Of a stretch of 64,000 nt of DNA, positions 41,221 through 55,000 are shown piece after piece. Position numbers and translations under genes: made by a program. Source of the DNA: Paramecium sonneborni (taxonomy: Eukaryota > Ciliophora > Oligohymenophorea > Peniculida > Parameciidae). The stretch lies in contig CAJJDN010000105.1 in assembly GCA_905182985.1 (NCBI GenBank), forward strand, positions 286,215 to 350,214, given 5' to 3'. Position 1 is the first letter of the stretch. Each line of letters begins with the position of its first letter. The notes beneath the pieces are model-generated. The model searched no databases. It saw nothing but the letters and a program-made list of their open reading frames with translations, and was not told the DNA's origin.

Positions 41221-41235
41221 CTCTTATAGATCATA

Positions 41236-43760
41236 TCAAGAATTATAGAAATCTGCCTTTTCACTTCTATTTGTATATTTTATTTTTCTTTTTTCTCCTA
41301 AAATACAACTAATCACCTTTGTCAATTTTTTATTGGAACTCTAATGCTTTTCATCAACTTATTGAAAAATGAACAATAATTCTTTTAGTTCAGCAATCTA
41401 ATATATTTATTTTATCAATTCTATAGATTTTACAGATCGAATTAATATTTCTTTTAGAATATATAAAGTTTCTTCAGTAGACATTAATTCTGGTTATATC
41501 AAATCTAAAATGTTTAATTGTTTTCTCTTCATGTATTCTTCATCTCCTTATTAGATAAATGATTTAATATTGATTGAATCACCAGTAGCTGCAGAACATC
41601 TTACTCCTGTTGTAATTTCTTCAGATATTCTTTTTGTTATTTTGTCATCCTTATGATTTTGATTCTCTATCATTAACTTTTAATTTACCTAAACCAATTC
41701 ATTATTCTCTTATTAAAGTTTTGATATTTTCTAATAATAATTATTACTAATTATACATTTTATAAAATTTCACATTATCTAATCTTCTCTGTAAATACTT
41801 ATTTCAAATCTATAAACTCTTATTGATAACTCTTGTATTCATCCACTAATTGATTTAATTATTATTAACTCAAATTTTATTATAAATATTAACTAACTAC
41901 TCTTCCTTACTCCATACTCTTATTATTAGGTGATTATTTATAATCATTTATTTTTATCTCATTTTCCTATTATATTAATTATTATTAAAGCAAAAGTATC
42001 TATTAATTAAACTCTGTATTTTTATCTTAAAATATTTTATTCTATTCTATTAATTACTTAACTTCATTATTCTTCTACTAAAGTGTCTTTCTTTATTTTT
42101 CTTGTTCATTTTTAAGATCTAAAATTACTTGTTCATTCTCTTTTTATACTGACTACAATTATTTTAATTAAGAATAAAGTTCTATATTTTTTTTATCTTT
42201 TTCTTTGAGTTGTTATTATTATTATTTCACTTCATTTTAACTAATTTGATTTTTTTAATTTTACTCCCTTTTGGATGAAGATAAATTTTTAAATGAATCA
42301 TTCTTTAATTATTATATTTACTCTTCTTAGTCTTATATTTTTTATAATAAATCCTTTATCTAATTTTAAAATTATTATTTTATTTGAACTATTTCATTAT
42401 TTAAACTAGATCTATCAGTTTATATAGATTTGAAATGGCCTAAATTATCTGTATCTATAGATTTTAAATGATCATTATTTCTGGGAGATTATACTTAGAA
42501 TTATTTTTTAATTGCTTAATTTTCTTAAATCAAAAGGATATTGATCTTCTTTACTTTTTCAAATTCTTCATACAATTTTTTTTCTTGCTCTCCTCTTTAA
42601 TTTAAAATAATTGATAATTAATTTTGTAATTTATTGTTTTCCTCAATTAAATTATTATTTTATTCTTTAAAATATTCAATTTAATCAGATAATTCTTTTA
42701 ATTAATCTTCATATTATTAGAATGCTATATCAATTTATTCTCTTTATTTTGTTAATAGTAGAGTAACTACTTCTCTTATTTACATTGGAACTGGCATATC
42801 CCCATCTAAAATATTCTTTTCATCTTCAATTGAACATTCTTATAATATATTTTTCAATTCTTATTTACTTTAACTACAAGATTAGCATTTAGTATTAAGT
42901 TCTAAAACACTAGATCTTTTAATCTCTTTGAGTTTAATTTCAGACAATATGTTTTCATCCTGTTTTCTATATTCTATTTCTTTTTTTAATCTGCTAGTTA
43001 GATTTTGAATTTATTGTTCCTAATTTTCTATTATCCTATCCTTATCAGATTTATTATTGAATTCACTTAAAATTTAGTCCTTTTGTTCAATTACTTTAAC
43101 TAGATCCTTTATTTAAACATCATTTTCTTTCATTTTTTTTATTTCTAAATTTAATTCATCTATTATTTTATCTTTTGCTCGAATAACATCTTGCTAACTA
43201 ACTATTTTTTAAGTGGCAATTTAAAGATTTTTTCCTCTTAAAGTTTCAAGGGTTGAAAAGTCTTTATGCTTTGCCTATAATAATTTTAATCTCTCTTCTA
43301 TTTCAATATATTTATTTAAGAGAATATCAGAGTTTAAATTAAGTTTTTACGGTTATTTAAAATTTAATGAATTTTCATTTGAAAATTCAATACTTGGTCC
43401 TTAAACTTATGGAAATATATTTTTGCCATCCCCTGGTGTTACATTATATTTAGACCAATCAATTAAATTATTCATTTTTTAAGGTGTCATAGATTCCAAA
43501 ATTGAATTAGATGCTTACATAATATTTTATTAATGGATTTATTCTTCTTAAGTTAATATTCTTTTTTTTTGATGTTAACAACAATTTTATTCTGTATAAA
43601 CTTTCTTAATTGGAAATTTATTAGGAGTTCCATCAGATATTTCACTATAAGATGTTATAGTAATATCTATGTTTGAATATGGAGGTTTCTCTAAGTCTTA
43701 TTTTAAATCATTATTATTCTTTTAGAAAAGAAGTTCATCTAAGTCTTTATTCCGATTCAT
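41236..43760 (-). CDS. Long coiled-coil protein
   Basis: Two exons (intron 41731-41756) encode 832 residues. Residues of about 1-130 are polar and partly ordered (IDWSKYNVTPGDGKNIF). The rest is nearly continuous heptad coiled coil rich in E, K, Q and L (LVKVIEQKDQILSEFNNKSD). The C-terminus, ISEEITTGVRCSAATGDSIN and ETLYILKEILIRSVKSIELI, is a small globular helical domain. Placing the intron changes an early stop into 100 further sensible codons. Likely a centrosomal, basal-body or cortical structural protein. It converges on the previous gene with 15 bp between stops. Confidence 0.7.
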
Positions 43761-43807
43761 AAAAAGAAAATTCAAAATTATAAAATTAATTTATTGTTTT
43801 TAGTAAT

Positions 43808-46045
43808 TCATTTTTTTCTTTATTTTAAAGATGATACTCTTTTATGTAAAATTTATTCTGTTGAAACATTTGATAATAATTAATGGTAATCTATATTCCC
43901 ATCTTTTTATCCAGCTGGCAATGTATTCTATCTATCAGCAAAAAAATTATTTTAAGAAATGATTCTATTTAAACCTTATATCTTAGATTAAGCAGGACTT
44001 GGAATAGTACTTATTTATTATACATTACTCATAGATGATTATCTATCATATTATGTAAAAATTTACTATGACTTAATCCTTTTTTACAGAGATTAAAATT
44101 ATTCTTAAGTGAATTTTTATTATTTTTGATTTCTAGTTTATGGAGATGCCGGTTTGGATTAATGTTCTTTTGGTTCAGTGCTTTTTCTTTAAGGTTTAAA
44201 TTTCTAATTCAAAGCTAATTATTATTAAGTAACCATCATAAAATGTTATTATAGAATTTTAGCTTATTCAGTTTTCATTTATTTTTGTTCATAACAATCA
44301 AAATAGAATGCCTTAAATATTCTTATTTCTTATTATAGACCAGCTTTTCCTAAAAGTTTTTCTCTTGTTTCTAATTCACCTTTCATTAAATCGTTCGAAT
44401 CATAATTAAATTTCAATTAGTTAGGTTTGAATGGTGGTGGAATCTATTTTTATAAAATAGCAACTAAATCAACATCTTTAAACCAAGCATGGGTTAATAA
44501 TTCAGTCAATCCTTTATTTGCACCTAATCTTTCAGATGGTTATTTACACAATAATCCTTATAACAAATCCTATAATAATAATTAAATTGTACTTTTATCT
44601 CTGGTGATAAATTTAGTTTTTCTGGGAATGTTAATTCTTCATTAAGTATTGATTCATAAATTTCATCTGTATCTCTTGAATAATACGGAGGTAATCCTGT
44701 TACTAATTCAAAAAGTAAAGCCCCCATACAATAATGATCAACTTATACATTATGTCCAACTTTTAATAACATTTCAGGAGCCATATATTCTGGAGATCCA
44801 CAAAAACTATAGGCATAATCTTCTTCAGTCATATTTGGTTTAGATAAACCAAAGTCTGCTATTCTTATATGTCCATCAATATCTATTAAAATATTCTCTG
44901 GTTTTATATCTCTATAAACAACTGACAATGAATGTAAATAAAACATAGCTAAACAAATCTCAGTAAAATAAAAACGAGCTTGTTCCTCAGTCATTCTTTT
45001 CACTTATCTTAATTACCAAAACAATTCTCCACCACTACAAAATTCTAATACAAAAACAATAAAATTCTTTGATTCAAATGCATGCTCTAATTTAATTATG
45101 AAAGGATGATCGAGCACTGTCATTATGTCACGTTCATTTTAAACAATACCTAATAAATAATTAATTTAAATTACTACCTTATTTTTTATGCTTCATTATA
45201 AATTCTTTATCAATTAATTTCATTGCATAAAATCTTCCATTCGATTTTTTCTTTACCATATAAACTCTTGAAAATCCTCCAACTCCTATACATTTTACAA
45301 ATATAAAATCTTTCAGAGTTATCTTACTTTACTAAGGAGTTCCATAAAATGGTTAAAGATTTAATGTTTACCCACTAAAAATTTCTAAACTTTTATTTGC
45401 TTATTACAAATAATAATCTATTGGTAAATTTTTATCAACAGTGTGAAACGATACAATTTCCAAATCTGATGACTCATTACCTGTTCCACAAGTAACTTTT
45501 CTTTCATCAGGCTAAGATCCAGTTGATGAATATTGATGTATAGAATGTTTTTTTACTTCTTATTTCAAATATTCTTCCAGCCATCCTGTTGATTTTTGAG
45601 GATCTATATTGAATTTTATTTGTTGATTTTCATGATTTACAATTATTATTATCTAATTTGCTGGATTTACAAAGCTTATTTTGTTAGATGTTTATGATTT
45701 TTAAGGTTAACTTATACCTGATGAAAGACGTTTAGATTCTTTTTATTAACTCATCATATCAGACATATTTGCCTTTTTAGTACCAGATTATAATTGCTTA
45801 TGGCTTGTCATCAATTTGAGCAACTCTTATTGATACTATTTTAAATTGTTCCCTTTTTTTAATCCCATACTTTAATTTGCTTTTTGGGTTGGACTTAAAG
45901 ATTAACCTATCAATCCATTAGGATTAAAAGATTAACTTAATTTCTAAGTTGCTTTTGTTGTAGATCTAATTATCATTTAAACTTACGTTTTCAATATGCT
46001 CTGTGATACTATCTCCTATAATTATTACTGCTATTTTGATAGCAT
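43808..46045 (-). CDS. AGC-family Ser/Thr protein kinase
   Basis: Three exons (introns 45150-45177 and 44570-44592) encode 728 residues. The kinase domain spans about residues 240-505: Gly loop [11 protein letters not shown], Lys in [31 protein letters not shown] in [18 protein letters not shown], and the SERLGANKG end of the AGC catalytic core. [21 protein letters not shown] marks the start of an AGC C-tail as in S6K, SGK and cGMP- or cAMP-dependent kinases. No cyclic-nucleotide-binding domain is present; the 240-residue N-terminus is Ser/Gln-rich with [17 protein letters not shown] long Gln/Ser-rich tail follows. All catalytic residues are intact. Confidence 0.92.
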
Positions 46046-47153
46046 TATCAAAATTTAAATATTTTATTAAATTTATATAAACAAATGACTATTCTCTAAA
46101 GCCTCTCTTTTTCATAAATTTTTGGAAAAATCAAGGTTTATTTATACCTAAAAATTCAAAAGTTTAGAATTTATAATGAAATTTATATACTAAATTCCTT
46201 CATAATGGTATCAGATTTCAGGAAATAAAAAAGAAATGTTGACAATTTTTTGAAAATTGTATAGAATTGCATCGAATCCAAATATTTAATAAGTAATTTT
46301 GTTTGCTTTATCTAAAAAACAAAGTCTAAATTTTTGTTTTAAATATACAAGTTATAAAAACATAGAAACAAAAGTCAATAATTTCATACTTTTATTGAAA
46401 CTAAACTTTATTAGACTTAGAAATAAAAAAGAGATTTTAAATTGACCTAGAAATATAAAATGTTAATTCATTATCTCATTCGTATATTAAAATAGTTATT
46501 TTCAGTAAGCAATTGCCCTTTATGAACAATTTGAATTGGAAGCATAATTATTTAAATAGTTGTAGTAATAATTTACAATAATTATATTTATAAAGATTAA
46601 TTATATTTTATTATTTTTTATTATACTTTACTAATCAAAATGTTATTAAATAAAAGTATTTATTTTTATTTAATAGATTTTTAAAAAATACATTAAAATC
46701 TAAAGGAAAAAATAAAGAAAGGATATATTATTATTGATTCTATTATCTTAAGACCTTAATCTTATAAATAGACACTAAGATATTTTACTCTTTCGTATTT
46801 TCATAATCAATTTTAAAGATTTTCAATAAATAAAAGGCAGATAGTTAACATTGATCATTTCAGTTGATTGATAGAAACCATAAATAATTTTTAATGATTG
46901 AAAATATTGATCTTAAAGTTTATTATAGTATGTTATAAAATCTATTAGATTTAATTAGTCTTAATCTTACAAATTAGTTTTTAGTAGAAAATAATAGGAT
47001 TAATTAAATAAATATGAGTTATTATTTAATATGAAAACAATTATAAAAATAATTATCAAATATCTCATTCAAGACTTAAGAGAGAACAAGGCAGATATTA
47101 ATTTATGGTTTAATATATATTATTTTAGTTTTTATCAGCTTCTTCAATATTGA
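46046..47153. other. AT-rich spacer upstream of the AGC kinase
   Basis: About 1.1 kb with frequent TGA in all frames and no convincing frame. It includes the AGC kinase promoter region and the left boundary (46610) of the third duplicated segment. Nothing further recognised. Confidence 0.4.
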
Positions 47154-47740
47154 ATGATTGATGGGCTATTTTATTTACAAAAAAGTAAATTTATGTTGAA
47201 AATTAGAGGAAAAATTAGTCTAGGGAATTTTGTAATAAATCTTCCATTTTTCAAATAATTATCCACTATAATAAAAAAAATTTATGAAAAAAAATTCTAT
47301 TTTGTAAATGTTGTTTTTTTATGTTAAGTTATTAAATTTATAAGTATAATTTAAGATCTTAAATTTGAACTAAAGTGTTGTTTAATTATTGATGAAGGAT
47401 ATGATAACAAAATAGAATTAAAAATTTTTACATAGTTTAAAGATTTAAAAAGTGAATGAAATATTGAATGTTTTATAAAGGAATAGTAAAATTTAGTATT
47501 ACATGTATTACTGAATATTTAGAAAATGGTTTTATTTTTTAAATGAGTAAATAAACTTTAAAAGGATGATAGAAAAAAAAGTCTAAGTTGGGTATTTTTT
47601 TTGGAAGTAATAATTAAAAAAGAATGCAAAATTTGAATACCAATATGAAAAACTTAATTTTTAATTATTACCAAAAAGTCTTTTGATAAAAGTGGTTTAT
47701 TTTTCAGTTAAAGTATTTTTATTAAGGAGGCATAAAGAGT
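46610..47740. repeat. First copy of a 1,131-bp direct duplication (contig end)
   Basis: Repeated at 47742-48872, right after the N at 47741. It holds one small coding-like frame and AT-rich spacer. As at the other two N positions, the pattern is of overlapping contig ends left unmerged. Confidence 0.9.
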
Positions 47741-47741
47741 N
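47741..47741. other. Assembly gap (single N)
   Basis: One unresolved base between two copies of the same 1,131 bp. Confidence 0.98.
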
Positions 47742-48872
47742 ATTATTTTTTATTATACTTTACTAATCAAAATGTTATTAAATAAAAGTATTTATTTTTA
47801 TTTAATAGATTTTTAAAAAATACATTAAAATCTAAAGGAAAAAATAAAGAAAGGATATATTATTATTGATTCTATTATCTTAAGACCTTAATCTTATAAA
47901 TAGACACTAAGATATTTTACTCTTTCGTATTTTCATAATCAATTTTAAAGATTTTCAATAAATAAAAGGCAGATAGTTAACATTGATCATTTCAGTTGAT
48001 TGATAGAAACCATAAATAATTTTTAATGATTGAAAATATTGATCTTAAAGTTTATTATAGTATGTTATAAAATCTATTAGATTTAATTAGTCTTAATCTT
48101 ACAAATTAGTTTTTAGTAGAAAATAATAGGATTAATTAAATAAATATGAGTTATTATTTAATATGAAAACAATTATAAAAATAATTATCAAATATCTCAT
48201 TCAAGACTTAAGAGAGAACAAGGCAGATATTAATTTATGGTTTAATATATATTATTTTAGTTTTTATCAGCTTCTTCAATATTGAATGATTGATGGGCTA
48301 TTTTATTTACAAAAAAGTAAATTTATGTTGAAAATTAGAGGAAAAATTAGTCTAGGGAATTTTGTAATAAATCTTCCATTTTTCAAATAATTATCCACTA
48401 TAATAAAAAAAATTTATGAAAAAAAATTCTATTTTGTAAATGTTGTTTTTTTATGTTAAGTTATTAAATTTATAAGTATAATTTAAGATCTTAAATTTGA
48501 ACTAAAGTGTTGTTTAATTATTGATGAAGGATATGATAACAAAATAGAATTAAAAATTTTTACATAGTTTAAAGATTTAAAAAGTGAATGAAATATTGAA
48601 TGTTTTATAAAGGAATAGTAAAATTTAGTATTACATGTATTACTGAATATTTAGAAAATGGTTTTATTTTTTAAATGAGTAAATAAACTTTAAAAGGATG
48701 ATAGAAAAAAAAGTCTAAGTTGGGTATTTTTTTTGGAAGTAATAATTAAAAAAGAATGCAAAATTTGAATACCAATATGAAAAACTTAATTTTTAATTAT
48801 TACCAAAAAGTCTTTTGATAAAAGTGGTTTATTTTTCAGTTAAAGTATTTTTATTAAGGAGGCATAAAGAGT
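47742..48872. repeat. Second copy of the 1,131-bp duplication
   Basis: Same as 46610-47740; its right end joins unique sequence that leads to the giant receptor gene. Confidence 0.9.
48286..48701 (+). CDS. Tentative 128-residue protein (also at 47154-47569)
   Basis: Two exons (intron 48584-48612, 29 nt) give one frame from MIDGLFYLQKSKFMLKIRGK to ...MSKQTLKG. The strongest part is LKCCLIIDEGYDNKIELKIF and, after the intron, RIVKFSITCITEYLENGFIF. The intron removes an in-frame TGA and both sides look like protein, but the surroundings are AT-rich and no family was recognised. Coding-like bases also occur just 5' (MKTIIKIIIKYLIQDLRENK, 48160) in the same frame, separated by TGA, so the gene may be partly decayed. 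The copy at 47154-47569 is part of the duplication. Confidence 0.35.
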
Positions 48873-49026
48873 ATCTAAATAGTTAATATGATTTCTAAGT
48901 AAAGTAATTAATTTATAGGGTCATATAAAGTTATTGATTTGAAAATTGTCCTTGATTAACATTTTTCCATTAATTTAATTAATGATTGGATAAATCTTTA
49001 GATTCGTTATTTATATGAGTAGTATA

Positions 49027-52000
49027 ATGGAAATCTATGGTGTATAATAAGTGATCTCGTCTTCATTTTAAGGAAATAATTTTAGTGATTCAGATAGTAA
49101 TAAAATATGTATGTAAGTTAGATTGGGTTGTAAGTGGAGGGCAAGAAATGTATACAGATTGTATGGGTTAAAGGTTATTTGGTGGTTTTAATGGTTTTGG
49201 AAGAAGAATAAGTATAAGTAAAAGTTTTTCACTTCCACCTCATGCTTAAATAAATTTAGATGTGTAATTTTGGAAGTAAAGATTATAAGAAATATAGAAT
49301 TGATTCATGGGATAATGAATATGGTTATATATTTGTGGATTATCAGATGGGATGGTCGAAAAGATATCAATACTATGATGGAACATAAATGTGTGGAGGA
49401 GGAGGAGATTGGAGAGAAGCATACATAAATTTGAATTTAAAAATAAAGCATAGTGGCAGTACAGCAGTGATTGTAGTTACAAGTAATATAGATGAAGGAC
49501 CTGAAAATGTAATATAGAGATAATAATTTATTAAGGAATCTTGGGGAATTAGAGATTTTATATTATCAGTTGAAATGTGTCCAGAGGGATGTTTAATATG
49601 TTAATTAAATGATTCAATAATTGATTGTTATGTTTGGAAATTTTTAAAGAGTAGTTGGACATAAATGAATATAAATGAAATAGTTATAGATGGATGGAAT
49701 GTATTTTCAGGTATTGGAGAGGCTACATAATGTGGATGTAAAATTAAATAAAATTATTTAGCTGTTGCTTTGTTTGGTGGATATCAGAAGACAGGAACAA
49801 AAACAGTAATCAGTAAGACTTTTTATAATATACCACCACATTATAAATTGAAGATATAAATTTTATGGGCTAAAATTGATTCATGGGACAATGAAGCTGC
49901 TTAAATGAGAGTAGATAATGTTTTAATATGGGAAAGAAGATTCTAATGGTATGAAGGTTATTTTGGTAAAATATGTGGTGATTGGGATGCTGGACATAGA
50001 ACTATATTTGTTCGAATTGAATAGGATTTAATTCATTCAAATAATTAAGTTGAAATTAAATTTACAACAACACTTGATGAATCTTTTGATGGAGAGTCTT
50101 TTGGATTAAGAGATTTTGTTATTTTTTATGGATCATGCACTGATAATTGTGATTAATGTACAGGACCTACTGGATCTGAATGTTAAAGTATTATTTAATT
50201 TAATAAATTTAATAGTGTGTTCTAAAGGATGTTATAATACTGGAGTTGATGATAAAATTTGCCAATGTAATTTTATATTATATATGATAATTAGTATGTT
50301 ATCCATCATGTTATTTATGTGATGGACCTACTATTGAAGATTGTACTGATTGTGGAGATCCGAATATCTTTCATAAATAATTAGTGGCTGGATAATGTAT
50401 TTGCGCTATTAGAACTATAGAATCTATATAAAATGATGGTACGTCGCTCTGTTTACGTACTTATTTTTATTATATTAATATATATTTATAGCTTGTCATT
50501 CTAATTGTGAAAAATGTTATTAACCATTTGATAATACATCCAATTAGTATTGTACTATGTGTAGAACAGGATTAAATAGAGTTGTTTCTGATGATCTTAA
50601 TTGTATTTGTAAACGAGGGTATGGTGATGATGGTATCTCTGATGTTTGTGTTTGTAAATATATATCCACTTATTATAGAATGTCATTATACATGTGAAAA
50701 TTGTAAAGGTTCTTTAGCAACCGATTGTACTTCTTGTTCAATTTAATCTAATCGTCATCTTACATTTGATAATCAATGTTTATGCAATAAAGCATATATT
50801 GATTCTGGTATTAATGATATCAAGTGTTTATGTAATTATATTTATACTATTATCATTTCTAGATATTTGTCATAGTTCATGTTCTGATTGTGATATCTCT
50901 GGAGAAGATAAATGCACAAGTTGTCCATCTACTCGATTACCTGATAGAAGTGGAACAACTTTTAAATGCATTTGCAAAGACTCTCATTATTTCAGTGATA
51001 ATTTACAATTAGAATGTTTACCATGTCATTTCACTTGTAAAACATGTAATGGAATCTATGAAAATAATTGTTTAACATGTGATCTTACCCTTCGATAATT
51101 AGTTATGTTTAAATGTATTTGTCCTAATAGATATTATGATATTGGTTTACTGTAATGTTCTCGTAATTATTTTATTAATTATTTTAGCTTGCCATTATAC
51201 TTGTTTAACATGTTTTGGTCCAGAAGTAGATAATTGTTTAACTTGTTCAATAAGTAACTATAGAGAAGTTAAAGCCAATAAATGTTTATGTTTAGATACA
51301 TATATGGAAAAATAAACTGGAGATCCTTAGTGTTACAGTATTAAAGATCTGATAATCATAGAATGCTCTTATCGATGTGCAAATTGCATTGGAACAATAG
51401 ACAATTGTACTTCATGTCCTAGCTTCTCTTTTAGAGATCTTGGAATTAATAATTCTTGTTCGTGTCCAATAAAATCTTATGATGAACCTGGGAATCCTAT
51501 TTGCATTAGTATTTCATAGATTTTAATTAGTTTGTCATAATACTTGTTTAACATGTAATGGAAATCAATAAAACTAATGCACATCATGTAATGTTTAAAT
51601 AATGAGATAATTGGATTTATTAGGATAATGCTTATGTATTAATAAATACTATGATGTTGGATAACCTGAATGCAAAAGTATACAACTTTTAAAACTTTAG
51701 CATGTAGCCCTTATTGTTTAAATTGTTTAAATACTGCTGATAATTGTATTTCTTGCAAATCAGATAGATATTTATAAGACAATATATGTGTATGTAAGAC
51801 TAAGTTAAATGGAGCCATGATTAGTAGTTATTAAGTTTAAGGCAAAACTGAATGTCAAAGTATAGAATTTGATTAAGTTAGGTTGTCATTACTCTTGTTT
51901 AAATTGTAATGGGTCTACAATTAGCAAATGCACATCTTGTTTAGATAGTGAAATGAGAGTGTTATAAAATGGAAGTTGTATTTGCGTTCCTCATTATTTG

Positions 52001-55000
52001 GATAATGGGAAACCAAAATGTTTAGGTACAAATTTAGGTAATTGAATAAGAATGCAATTACAGATGCGAGAATTGTGCAGGCATAGAAACAAGTTGTTTA
52101 TCTTGTTATTAAAACAGTTTTAGAAATTTAGTAAATTAATAATGCAAATGTTAGAAGGGGTATTATGATGATGGATAGAATGTACTCTGTTAAAGTAAAT
52201 ATTATTTATAGAAGTAGAATGTCATTATTCATGTAGTGAATGTAGTTCTAAAGAGACTAAATGTGATAGTTGTTCATTGATATCAAATAGATAATACAAC
52301 TAATAATTGTTCACATGTAGTTGTTAAGAATCTTATTATGATTCTGGAGTAGAGATTTGTTCATAATGTCATTATTCTTGTTTAGGTTGTAATGGTTAAG
52401 GAAAGGATTAATGCAAATCTTGTTTAGAGAAATCAATTAGTTATAGAGTTTTGAATAATAGAGTATGTTAATGTTTAAATGGATATTATGATGATGGAAG
52501 TTCTCCAAATTGTAAGAATTGTCAGATATAATGTTTTACATGTTAAAATAAAGAAGATAATTGTACATCATGTCCAACAACTAGACATTTAGATGGGAAT
52601 ACATGTATATGTGATTAAGGATATTATGATAATAAAGGAGATAAATGTTTAAAATGCGATGATAATTGTATTAATTGTTCAATTAGTTCTAAAAATTGTA
52701 GTGAATGTGATTTAACATTATAAAGAATATTAGATAAAGTTACCCATAGATGTATTTGCAAAGATGGTAGTACAGAATTAAATGGAACATGTGTGAATTG
52801 TGATCTTGGATGTTTAACTTGTTTGAATTACATTAATTATTGTACATCATGTAAAACATTGAAATTATTAATAAACAACAAATGTTAATGTATAGATGGA
52901 ACATATGAAAGTGGTAATGATAAATAATGTCTCTATTGTAATACAACTTGTTAAACATGTATTAATTAAGAAAATTATTGTACATCTTGTTCAGCAGATA
53001 AAAATAGAATCTTTAAGACTGGAAATATTTGCATTTGTTAAGATGGCTATTATGAAGATTTAGTTACTTTAAGTTGTTAAAGATGCGATTTATCTTGTCT
53101 AACATGTATGATATCTGCTATTCATTGTATGTCTTGTGATTCATAATACAATTTAAGTTTGAACAATTAGAATAAATGTATTTGTTCATCAGGATTCTAT
53201 TTTAATACTTCTAATTTAAAATGTGAAGGTATTTTATTTAATTAACTATAGCTTGTAATATTTAATGTAAGGAATGTTAAACATTATCTTAATGTATAGA
53301 ATGTGAGATTTCTACTCGGTATTATGATGCAGAGAATTTAAAATGTCCATGTAAAGATGGTTATTATGATACAAATCTTAAGAAATGTTAATGTATTAAA
53401 TAGTTATATATTATTATTATAGTGTGCAATCTAAGTTGTAAAACTTGTATTAATCTATCTACAAACTGTTTATCATGTGAACCTATTCATTTTAGAGTTC
53501 TAAATTATAATTAATGTTTATGTTTAGATGGATATTATGATGTTGGAATTGAGATGTGTTAATTGTGTAATAAATTATGTAAAACATGTTAAATGAGTTC
53601 AACTAAATGTTTTTCATGTTTTGAAACTTAACATTTTAGATAATTAAGTTTTAATCAATGTATTTGTTAAAATGGATACTATGATAATGGTTAATTGATA
53701 TGTGAAAGTAATTATAATAATTAAAATTTAAAGAATGTTCTAATTAATGTTATACATGTTCAGGTAAAAGAGATAATTGTACAAGTTGTGATATTAATTA
53801 GAATAGATTAGATTAATCAATAATTAAGAAATGTCCTTGTTTATCTGGTTTTTACTAAGATAATAATGAAAATTGTTAAAGTATATATTTTATAACAATT
53901 AGAATGTCATCTTCAATGTTCCACATGTTAATAATAAAGTAATAATTGCATGAGTTGTTCTACATCTATAACATCGAATAGACAATCTTTATCTAAAAAT
54001 TGTATTTGTAAAGATGGATATTATGATGACGGTACTTAAGTAGATTGTTTAAAATGCAGTATTCGTTGTAAACTTTGTTAAAATAGTTCGACTAATTGTT
54101 AAACTTGTTCTAGTAACCTTAGAGATACACCACCTATTTGTAATTGTAAATAAGGATTTTATGAGGATTCCTTCTAGAATTGTTAACGTAAATATTGATC
54201 AATAATTAGCATGTGAAAATCAATGTGTTACTTGTTAAGATAATTCGTTCAATTGTTTATCATGTAAAGAAGGTAGATTTACATAATAATGTTTATGTGA
54301 AGATGGCTATTATGAAGGTGGATAACCACTTTGTCTTTGTATTTAATTTATTTTATTAATTCAGAATGTGCTTTTTAATGTTAAGCATGTAAAGATTCCT
54401 CATTAAATTGTTTAATTTGTAAAGGAGATCGTATAAACATCCCTTTATGTAAATGTCCAGATGGTTTTTATGATGATTTCATTAATGAATCATGTTAGAT
54501 TTGTGATCGATTATGCAAAACATGTAATATAGATGGTTGTTTAATTTGTAATGGAAATAGAATCTTATCATCTGAAATGATATGTGATCCACCATCTGAT
54601 TCTATTACACATATTAATACTCCATGGTGTTCAACTTGTACTGTTGCTGTTATTGATATAAGATTCTCTGATGATTTGTTATCCATTTTAGTCAAATTTG
54701 ATTTTCCATTAGATCATAAATTCTTTGTCTCTTAATTTTAAGATAATATATGTTTAAAAATACTATATGAACAAACATACAAATCATTAGGTAAAAACCC
54801 TATTTGTTATATTGATCCTAATGATAATACAATATTAATATTGAAAATTGGATAATAAGTTACTATTATTCCAGGAGATAAAATATTATTTTATGAAAAC
54901 TCTTTTGGTCATTAAGACTGCGATTAAAAATTAAATATTTTTATTTTTAATTAAGTTCAATTACCGATTAATCCTGTCTCTCCTAAAATCATTTTTGATA

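Noticed and set aside
43830..44880. Long plus-strand open frames, including a YGDAGLDQCSFG segment
   Set aside because: They are the antisense of the AGC kinase and its Gln-rich tail; with only TGA as stop, shadow frames stay open for long distances.
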